A DNA stretch of 25,590 nucleotides from a virus. Location of the stretch: IMG/VR virus record IMGVR_UViG_3300018065_000067, positions 1 to 25,590 of that record. One strand, 5' to 3'. Below are positions 21,211 to 25,590 of this stretch, in pieces. Under the pieces are notes generated by a model. It was not told the origin of the DNA. It saw only the letters and a list, made by a program, of their open reading frames with translations, and searched no databases. Position 1 is the first letter of the stretch; every line of letters begins with the position of its first letter. Position numbers and translations under genes: made by a program.

Positions 21211-22131
21211 CTATCCTGTCGATAGTCCTGTGTTCGCGTCCAAGTCGAAATTCATCAATCTCTCGAATTGATTTACAACGCTATCTATAGCAGCATCACT
21301 GACCAGATTGATGTTTTTCGTCTTCTCGCGCTGTTCCAATTCCCAATCATAGAAACTGACAGGGCTGTAATAAGCAAATTCGGTGTTGGAGATGTTCTCA
21401 AATAGCGTCACAACATCATTTGCTGAAACGTTGGCACCGCTGGTTATTCCAATCAAATCGACCACAATAGAAGCGTTGGCAAACGTGTTGCCGCTGACGT
21501 TCATGACGCGAACCATGGTGCTGTTCGAAGTGACAACCTGACCATTTGCATGCGCATCTGTGTCGCCAGTATACTTAATGTCAACCAGTTCGTTCGGTTG
21601 CAATGCTATCGTGTCGTTGTTGGATGAAATTGTGTACTGTATGATTTGATTGGTGTTTCGAACAATGTCATCTTCACGCCTGACATAATGAGAAATTTCT
21701 GTTGGTCGGATGTAAACAGGCTTCCAATATTTTTTCAGAGTATCATCAATGGTATTGTTGTAGTATGCAACCGACAATTCAGTCTCATCATCTGCCCAAT
21801 TGTTGATGTAATGTTTGATGTATTTCTGTGCGGTAACAACATCACCATACTTATCAACAATGAGCTTATTGAAGGTGGCGTCATCCATGTACCAGCCATA
21901 GTATGGATCGATGATATCGTTTGACAAAAGTGCCATCCATTCCAAATACGCATCATTGTAATAGTATTCTGCCAACTGATCTGTTCGAATATTGTCGGTG
22001 ATTTCATATGGATAAAAGTTCACGTCAAGCCCTGTGGATTTCAAGTTGACCACAGTTCGACGTGAAATATCGCGTACCAGAGTGTTTGCATATGACAGCA
22101 ATGGAAGATTTTGAAAGTAGGGCGATGCCAT
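21211..22131 (-). CDS. 53: Baseplate wedge subunit gp53
   Basis: Structural protein of the myovirus baseplate wedge. The family hallmark is seen as RTDQLAEYYYNDAYLEWMAL followed by LSNDIIDPYYGWYMDD, corresponding to T4 PEELANAIYGNPQLYWVLLMCNDNYDPYYGW. The start resembles wedge proteins with a conserved YFQNLPLLSY. At 306 aa it is considerably longer than T4 gp53 (196 aa). The extra C-terminal part is beta-rich (LQPNELVDIKYTGDTDAHAN, then NVSGNTFANASIVVDLIGIT) and may form an additional domain exposed on the baseplate. It is last in a minus-strand operon with the tail-tube-like and internal-protein-like genes. Confidence 0.88.
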   Translation of the reverse strand: MASPYFQNLPLLSYANTLVRDISRRTVVNLKSTGLDVNFYPYEITDNIRTDQLAEYYYNDAYLEWMALLSNDIIDPYYGWYMDDATFNKLIVDKYGDVVTAQKYIKHYINNWADDETELSVAYYNNTIDDTLKKYWKPVYIRPTEISHYVRREDDIVRNTNQIIQYTISSNNDTIALQPNELVDIKYTGDTDAHANGQVVTSNSTMVRVMNVSGNTFANASIVVDLIGITSGANVSANDVVTLFENISNTEFAYYSPVSFYDWELEQREKTKNINLVSDAAIDSVVNQFERLMNFDLDANTGLSTG

Positions 22132-22148
22132 AAAGTCTTACCTTGATT

Positions 22149-22370
22149 CTATTTGATGTCGCCTTTATCGGCCATTTGATCTGCTTCTGTGCGAAGCTTC
22201 TCTATTAGTTCAAGCGAATCTTCTCCATAAACAGTTTCTCTTGTATTACAGTTTAGAGGAACTGGTTTTTTGGCAGATTCAGACAATTTTTCTGCCAGTT
22301 TGTGAACATCAATGCCAGTAACATAACCTCTGTTTAACAGATACTCTGCTTGTGTGTGATAATCAGACAT
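22149..22370 (-). CDS. Unknown small protein (73 aa)
   Basis: Not recognised. MSDYHTQAEYLLNRGYVTGI, then VHKLAEKLSESAKKPVPLNC and LELIEKLRTEADQMADKGDI: two helical parts joined by a short polar segment. Its ATG overlaps the stop of the preceding tail-tube-like gene by one base (TAATG), so it is probably coupled in translation. Confidence 0.6.
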   Translation of the reverse strand: MSDYHTQAEYLLNRGYVTGIDVHKLAEKLSESAKKPVPLNCNTRETVYGEDSLELIEKLRTEADQMADKGDIK

Positions 22371-22906
22371 TAAATTGTCTCCACTTCATACTTGGTGTAT
22401 TTGAACGTCGCTGCTGCTGTTACGTATTGAACGTCTGCCTGTGCTTGATCAAATATCGTTGATGACAACGAAGTTGGAAAAGCATCTTGAAAGATAACAT
22501 TGAGAATCGGGTTTCTGTTCGAGTTGCAAATGACAAGTGAAATGTCTGATGTCAGACCAGTGCCCAATCCAGGCGCAACACCACTTAAAGCTCTGTATTC
22601 GCTGTATTCTTTAGGAAAACCCATTGATCGAATCCAATTGTGAATTTCGAGCCAGTCTGCCATGCTTTCCTGCACTTTGAAGTTTATAGTGATGTCATCA
22701 TATTCGATGTGATCGCCCCAATAAGGAATTTTGACAAATGGGTTGGGTTGTCCTTCTGTTGGTTGCAAATGTATTCCAGGCAAATTGACGTTTTGCACGA
22801 AGAAGTTCAAATTCGGTGTTTTTTTGATCTGTAGTTTGTAGACAAGCGGCGACAGAAAATTTACATCACTTGGCGTTTCATCGAGTGCAGTGCCGAATTC
22901 AGACAT
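22370..22906 (-). CDS. Tail-tube-like structural protein
   Basis: 178 aa beta-rich protein. FVQNVNLPGIHLQPTEGQPN, then VKIPYWGDHIEYDDITINFK and ADWLEIHNWIRSMGFPKEYS follow the layout of T4 gp19-type tail tube and tube-initiator (gp54/gp48 fold) proteins: an N-terminal beta segment with LPG, a conserved DDITINFxV strand, and a helix before the C-terminal strands. Paralogues of gp19 occur near baseplate genes in T4-like phages. Whether this is a baseplate tube initiator or a second tube protein cannot be decided here. It lies between a small GTG-started gene and a small unknown gene upstream of gp53. Confidence 0.65.
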   Translation of the reverse strand: MSEFGTALDETPSDVNFLSPLVYKLQIKKTPNLNFFVQNVNLPGIHLQPTEGQPNPFVKIPYWGDHIEYDDITINFKVQESMADWLEIHNWIRSMGFPKEYSEYRALSGVAPGLGTGLTSDISLVICNSNRNPILNVIFQDAFPTSLSSTIFDQAQADVQYVTAAATFKYTKYEVETI

Positions 22907-23080
22907 TTAGTTTCTCCCGGTAAGATACTGCATTTTTAGAGCAAGCAGTTGTAAATCGTATTTAGTCATGCGACGTATTTTTGCTTGAACATGATTAGCC
23001 ATACCTCGGCGTTCTGCTTCGTCGCCAAGTATCTTTCGTGCAAAGTGTGCCGTGTTTTTCAGTTCAATAATATTGGTCAC
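22907..23080 (-). CDS. Small helical protein with GTG start (57 aa)
   Basis: Reads MTNIIELKNTAHFARKILGD, then EAERRGMANHVQAKIRRMTK and YDLQLLALKMQYLTGRN: basic and helical. The GTG at 23080 overlaps the upstream TGA by GTGA, the usual sign of translational coupling. Its TAA lies immediately before the ATG of the tail-tube-like gene. It fills a 170-bp gap that otherwise has no gene. Unknown function. Confidence 0.65.
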   Translation of the reverse strand: MTNIIELKNTAHFARKILGDEAERRGMANHVQAKIRRMTKYDLQLLALKMQYLTGRN

Positions 23081-23367
23081 TTTGAATACAACCTATTAGA
23101 ATCTCGTTCAATTTTGTTCAAGACACGATCTGTGGATGTTTTTCCAAGCTTCCGAAGATTATTCTTTTCCGTGTTATTTCGTTCTCCCTTATCGTAAGGA
23201 ACACCATCTGTGGAATCGCTATTTTTGTTTCGTGGAGAAATGCTTAAATCTGCCTTTGGTCTAACGCGACTTTTTATCATCCCAGCACTAGTGTCTGGTG
23301 CAGAAAGGGGATCAGAAAATGATGTTTCCGATAACCATGTCTTGTATTCTTCAAATATCTTCGTCAT
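23077..23367 (-). CDS. Candidate internal (packaged) protein, 96 aa
   Basis: The N-terminus MTKIFEEYKTWLSE|TSF matches the layout of the T4 capsid targeting sequence MKTYQEFIAE|A: an aromatic, two residues, then an aromatic and a hydrophobic, any residue and Glu, the gp21 prohead protease cut site. The remainder is polar, basic and probably disordered (SRVRPKADLSISPRNKNSDS, then NNTEKNNLRKLGKTSTDRVL). It would be delivered into the capsid core, cut after Glu14, and possibly injected with DNA. The mature role is unknown. It overlaps the upstream gene by 17 nt. Confidence 0.65.
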   Translation of the reverse strand: MTKIFEEYKTWLSETSFSDPLSAPDTSAGMIKSRVRPKADLSISPRNKNSDSTDGVPYDKGERNNTEKNNLRKLGKTSTDRVLNKIERDSNRLYSK

Positions 23368-23701
23368 TGTTGTTATCTTTTCGATATGATTGTTTTCCAG
23401 ATTCTTTTGCTTTCTTGCGAGCCTTCACTTTATATGAAGTGTCCTTTGTCTTGTCATAAAAACCACCAACCTTATCTGTCCCATATTCCCTTTTCAGAAT
23501 GTCGGAAACCATCTTCGACGTGCCCTCGGTGTTGTCTACACCACGATTGGCAGCAATGCGTTTCAGTGTTGGTTTCGACAAGTTGCGCAGCGTCTCGTAT
23601 TCCTGCCCAACTTGTGGATAATTTTCAGCATCATGAGCATCCTTGGAATAGTGTGCCTTTTTACGTTCTTGCAGTTGCACCCATTCAGTAAAGCGAAGCA
23701 T
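23351..23701 (-). CDS. Candidate internal (packaged) protein, 116 aa
   Basis: Starts MLRFTEWVQLQE|RKKAH. It has an LQE cleavage-like motif (LxE) and an amphipathic aromatic leader, although the spacing differs by one residue from its four relatives. The rest is basic and soluble: KDAHDAENYPQVGQEYETLR, then KRIAANRGVDNTEGTSKMVS and a Lys-rich tail (KVKARKKAKESGKQSYRKDN). It is coupled by a one-base overlap to the upstream gene. The assignment rests on the leader and the operon. Confidence 0.55.
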   Translation of the reverse strand: MLRFTEWVQLQERKKAHYSKDAHDAENYPQVGQEYETLRNLSKPTLKRIAANRGVDNTEGTSKMVSDILKREYGTDKVGGFYDKTKDTSYKVKARKKAKESGKQSYRKDNNNDEDI

Positions 23702-24189
23702 TATTTTTTCTCTTTGGTGGGTTCATGACCAACCTGTTGTGCAACATAATCATCAAGCTGTTTTGCAGCATCGAGAATTTGATCTTGATGCTCTTTGTTG
23801 TTTGGATTGAGTTTCAATATAACGGCAGCGAGTTTTTGCACAGTTTCGTCATCTCCATGATCTTGAACCATTTGTTGAGCATACTGTTGTGCGTTTTGAA
23901 TTTCTGTTGTGTTAGAGCGACGTACTTTGTCCCAATGCTCGCCTTCGTTTAGATTATCGCCGCTTTCCAAACGAGTCACAATTTTTTTCATCTGGGAATC
24001 AAACTCCTTTTTGTTCAATCCATGAGATTCCATTGTGTGTTTGGTAGCATGTTCTCTTGCTTCATCGAAATTATCAGCATCAGGATCATATGCGTTTCCG
24101 AAATGGCTTTGATATGTTTTAACAAAATCTTGATCTGAAACTTTAGATGTTTCGTTGAGCCATTGTTTATACTCGTTCAATAATGACAT
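23701..24189 (-). CDS. Candidate internal (packaged) protein, 162 aa
   Basis: The leader MSLLNEYKQWLNE|TSK fits the YxxWLxE form of the T4 capsid targeting sequence exactly. The mature part is acidic to neutral and helical: KTYQSHFGNAYDPDADNFDE, then AREHATKHTMESHGLNKKEF and QYAQQMVQDHGDDETVQKLA, with a Lys/Glu tail. No known effector domain is recognised. It starts 10 nt after the gene at 24200 and shares the operon with its relatives. Confidence 0.65.
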   Translation of the reverse strand: MSLLNEYKQWLNETSKVSDQDFVKTYQSHFGNAYDPDADNFDEAREHATKHTMESHGLNKKEFDSQMKKIVTRLESGDNLNEGEHWDKVRRSNTTEIQNAQQYAQQMVQDHGDDETVQKLAAVILKLNPNNKEHQDQILDAAKQLDDYVAQQVGHEPTKEKK

Positions 24190-24199
24190 TACAGTCTCC

Positions 24200-24541
24200 T
24201 TAAACTATTGCCGAACCCTGAACAGTTATAATGCCCTTTTGAGCAACTGTTGTGGTGTTCGATGATGTTTCGTTAAGAGTTACGGTATATATGTACCGAT
24301 CAGCTTTCATCGTTGTCGTGGTTGCAGCATCAAGGGAGAACGTCAGCAAGCCATTGGCTACGCCAGTTGCCGTGGCATTAATTGTGGTGTTGGATTCATC
24401 GTGCTTTTGCAACTTGGCAGTGAGTGTATATCCAGAAGAAATGTCTCGAACAGCACCATTGGAAAAAGTGGTATCAACGGTGAAAATCAGATTAGCACCT
24501 TTGGTGATTGAATAGTTGCGTATTTTTGTTTTGTAACTCAT
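24200..24541 (-). CDS. Beta-rich structural-type protein (113 aa)
   Basis: MSYKTKIRNYSITKGANLIF, then DTTFSNGAVRDISSGYTLTA, TGVANGLLTFSLDAATTTTM and YIYTVTLNETSSNTTTVAQK: rich in Thr, Ser and Asn with strand-turn periodicity, like an Ig-like or BppU-type baseplate/fibre domain. It lacks the capsid-targeting leader of its neighbours. A virion decoration or baseplate part is plausible but unproven. The upstream neighbour ends one base before its start. Confidence 0.6.
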   Translation of the reverse strand: MSYKTKIRNYSITKGANLIFTVDTTFSNGAVRDISSGYTLTAKLQKHDESNTTINATATGVANGLLTFSLDAATTTTMKADRYIYTVTLNETSSNTTTVAQKGIITVQGSAIV

Positions 24542-24542
24542 T

Positions 24543-24767
24543 TCACCTTAAACCGATGTTTGTCGCTTTTCGTGCGACTATTGGCATTGCTGTTTTTGCG
24601 TCTGAAGGCAACTCTGGTCGTCTCATCAGCATACGCTTTACTTTATCTTTTCTTTTATCTTTGAAAACACTTTTCACGAAATCATCAATCGGGTTACCAT
24701 CTTCTGAATTAGTGGATGGTAACCTGTTCTCTTTGAGCCATTGCTTATATTCTTCAAACAGCATCAT
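24543..24767 (-). CDS. Candidate internal (packaged) protein, 74 aa
   Basis: Starts M(M)LFEEYKQWLKE|NRL, again the YxxWLxE targeting and cleavage leader. The mature part is short, strongly basic and probably nucleic-acid-binding: FVKSVFKDKRKDKVKRMLMR followed by RPELPSDAKTAMPIVARKAT. Two ATG codons stand in tandem at 24767 and 24764. The gene overlaps the upstream stop by 4 nt. Confidence 0.65.
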   Translation of the reverse strand: MMLFEEYKQWLKENRLPSTNSEDGNPIDDFVKSVFKDKRKDKVKRMLMRRPELPSDAKTAMPIVARKATNIGLR

Positions 24768-25030
24768 TTAGTTGCCATTTCTTTAGCATGTTTTTTGTTC
24801 TTTTTGTAGAAATCAACCATTCTATCCCAATCTGGGTGGTTTTTATGTTCACCGGGATCAGTCTTATGCACAACAAACTTTGCAGCAGCAATATTTGCTA
24901 GTGTTCGTTTAGCAACCTCGTTTTGTCTATCACTGAAAAATGCAGATTCTTCGACTGGTTTTTTAAAGCCCATTCCGCCTTCTTTTTTCTGTTCCCTGAT
25001 GAAATCTGCGTATTTGTCTATGATGCTCAT
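24764..25030 (-). CDS. Candidate internal (packaged) protein, 88 aa
   Basis: The leader MSIIDKYADFIRE|QKK has the same form with FI in place of WL, even closer to T4 YQEFIAE. The rest is basic and helical: ESAFFSDRQNEVAKRTLANI, then AKFVVHKTDPGEHKNHPDWD and a Lys-rich tail VDFYKKNKKHAKEMATK. It is first in the minus-strand operon. A CATAAATA late-type box lies 40-47 bp upstream. Confidence 0.65.
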   Translation of the reverse strand: MSIIDKYADFIREQKKEGGMGFKKPVEESAFFSDRQNEVAKRTLANIAAAKFVVHKTDPGEHKNHPDWDRMVDFYKKNKKHAKEMATK

Positions 25031-25069
25031 GTAGCCTCTCCTTGACGTTTGAGTCGGTTTGGTGTATGG

Positions 25070-25077
25070 TATTTATG
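25070..25077 (-). promoter_or_regulatory. Late-type promoter for the minus-strand structural operon
   Basis: CATAAATA on the minus strand, one mismatch from TATAAATA, in the divergent gap before the first gene. A start near 25063 is expected. It would drive the whole operon down to gp53 late in infection. Confidence 0.5.
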
Positions 25078-25114
25078 TGTACGCGTATCTTGATGAATGT
25101 GTGTCTGAGAGAGA

Positions 25115-25369
25115 ATGAAAAATAAGATGCTTGGAGAACAAACTAGGGACCAAGTCTGGTGGCACGTTGATAAACAAGCCAAGAGGCAAGTCGCGTGGCA
25201 ATTCTTGCGACACGTTGATTGGCCAATAGATTGGAAAATAAGACAGCAAGTCGAGGATCGAGTCAGGCAGCAAGTCAGGCAGCAAGTCTGGCGGCAAGTT
25301 TGGTGGCAAGCCAGACAACGTGTCTGGATGCAAGCATGGGATCAGCTAGAAAATGATTATGATGAGTGA
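25115..25369 (+). CDS. Tetrapeptide-repeat (x-Q-V-x) protein, first in array
   Basis: 84 aa, almost entirely tandem four-residue units with Gln/His/Arg at the second and Val/Ala/Ile at the third place, for example RQQV-RQQV-WRQV-WWQA. About 17 units are followed by an acidic end (LENDYDE). Very rich in Trp, Gln, Arg and Val with no cysteine, glycine-poor and no signal peptide. In DNA the repeat is 12 nt long (forms of AGGCAGCAAGTC). GAGAGA directly precedes the ATG. The ORF ends in a short overlap with the next paralogue. Function unknown. Such regular patterns may form an elongated helix or an assembly scaffold, but that is speculation. Confidence 0.6.
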   Translation: MKNKMLGEQTRDQVWWHVDKQAKRQVAWQFLRHVDWPIDWKIRQQVEDRVRQQVRQQVWRQVWWQARQRVWMQAWDQLENDYDE

Positions 25370-25540
25370 AGAACGAATCGAGCAGCAAATCTGGCGGCAA
25401 GTTGAGTGGCAATCCGGGCGGCAAATTGAGCAGCAAGTTCATTGGCACGTCGAAGGGGAATGCTGGTGGCAACTCGGGGAGCCAGTTTTGCAGCAAGTCG
25501 GGTGGCAAGTCGATGATCAAGTCAGGAAGCAATTGAGAGA
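25131..25540 (+). repeat. Imperfect 12-nt tandem repeats coding for the tetrapeptide units
   Basis: Repeated 12-base units around GGCAGCAAGTCT and GGCGGCAAGTTG run through both complete array genes. Because 12 is a multiple of 3, several other frames on both strands are also open. Those are not genes. Confidence 0.8.
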
Positions 25541-25559
25541 AGAGTATCATGATAAGTAA
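25353..25559 (+). CDS. Tetrapeptide-repeat protein, second in array
   Basis: 68 aa. Starts MMSEERIEQQIWRQVEWQ (ATG choices at 25353, 25359 and 25362) and continues with the same x-Q-V-x units: RQIEQQVHWHV, QQVGWQVDDQV, and an acidic end REEYHDK, much like the end of the first copy. It overlaps the first copy by 17 nt and the third by 11 nt, consistent with translational coupling. Confidence 0.55.
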   Translation: MIMMSEERIEQQIWRQVEWQSGRQIEQQVHWHVEGECWWQLGEPVLQQVGWQVDDQVRKQLREEYHDK

Positions 25560-25590
25560 AGAACGAATCGATAAGCAAGTCGGGCGGCAA
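25549..25590 (+). CDS. Tetrapeptide-repeat protein, third in array (partial, runs off window)
   Basis: Only the start is visible: MISKERIDKQVGRQ, aligning with MMSEERIEQQIWRQ of the second copy. The ATG overlaps the second stop by 11 nt. The array continues beyond the window. Confidence 0.55.
   Translation, partial: MISKERIDKQVGRQ

Noticed and set aside
25073-25550. Long minus-strand frames rich in Leu, Pro and Asp across the repeat array
   Set aside because: They are by-products of a 12-nt repeat whose length is a multiple of 3, so no frame acquires stops. They lack ribosome-binding sites and run against the evident plus-strand starts.

Overview
This is a stretch of a T4-like myovirus genome (Caudoviricetes) of low GC content, by eye around 40%. 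The sequence-level evidence is a dense set of T4 core genes: the clamp loader and clamp (62, 44, 45), regA, the 46/47 recombination nuclease, 55 and 33 (late transcription), uvsW, uvsY, 32 and 53. The host is probably an alphaproteobacterium. The window encodes a circularly permuted tmRNA whose tag (ANDNAPIALAA) has the alphaproteobacterial look. This host assignment is inference, and no database search was run.

Layout. From 1 to about 14850 the minus strand carries a long, tightly packed replication/recombination/transcription block. Read in the direction of transcription it is: uvsW, an Sm-like small protein, a consensus sigma70 promoter with a 41-bp triple repeat, gene 55, gene 47, an unknown gene, gene 46, an unknown gene, peptide deformylase, a basic-tailed protein, several small genes including a DUF3310 protein, a glycosyltransferase-like protein split by an intein, clamp 45, two tandem phosphoribosyltransferase-like paralogues, an unknown gene, 44, 62, regA and a small membrane protein.

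From 14857 to 21205 the plus strand carries uvsY, small genes, and an RNA-rich segment with a two-piece (permuted) tmRNA behind a perfect T4 late promoter, tRNA-Asn and an initiator-like tRNA-Met. A minus-strand HNH endonuclease gene is embedded here. Next come a late-promoter-driven 39-aa peptide, a nuclease, gp33, a structured RNA of about 157 nt with a 12-bp closing stem and a possible pseudoknot, gp32 and several short genes.

From 21211 to 25030 a minus-strand operon carries baseplate wedge gp53, a tail-tube-like protein and seven small genes. Five of these proteins begin with the same leader, of the form YxxWLxE, matching the T4 capsid targeting sequence cut by the prohead protease. This makes them candidate packaged, co-injected internal proteins. 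From 25115 to the window end a plus-strand array of overlapping paralogues encodes unusual proteins made of tetrapeptide (x-Q-V-x) repeats.

How it works together. gp44/62/45 load and form the sliding clamp, which in T4 also activates late transcription together with gp55 and gp33. All three are present, and TATAAATA late promoters precede the tmRNA, the 39-aa peptide and gp32. gp46/47, UvsW, UvsY and gp32 form the recombination-dependent replication machinery. The tmRNA, tRNAs and peptide deformylase supplement host translation, apparently late in infection for the tmRNA.
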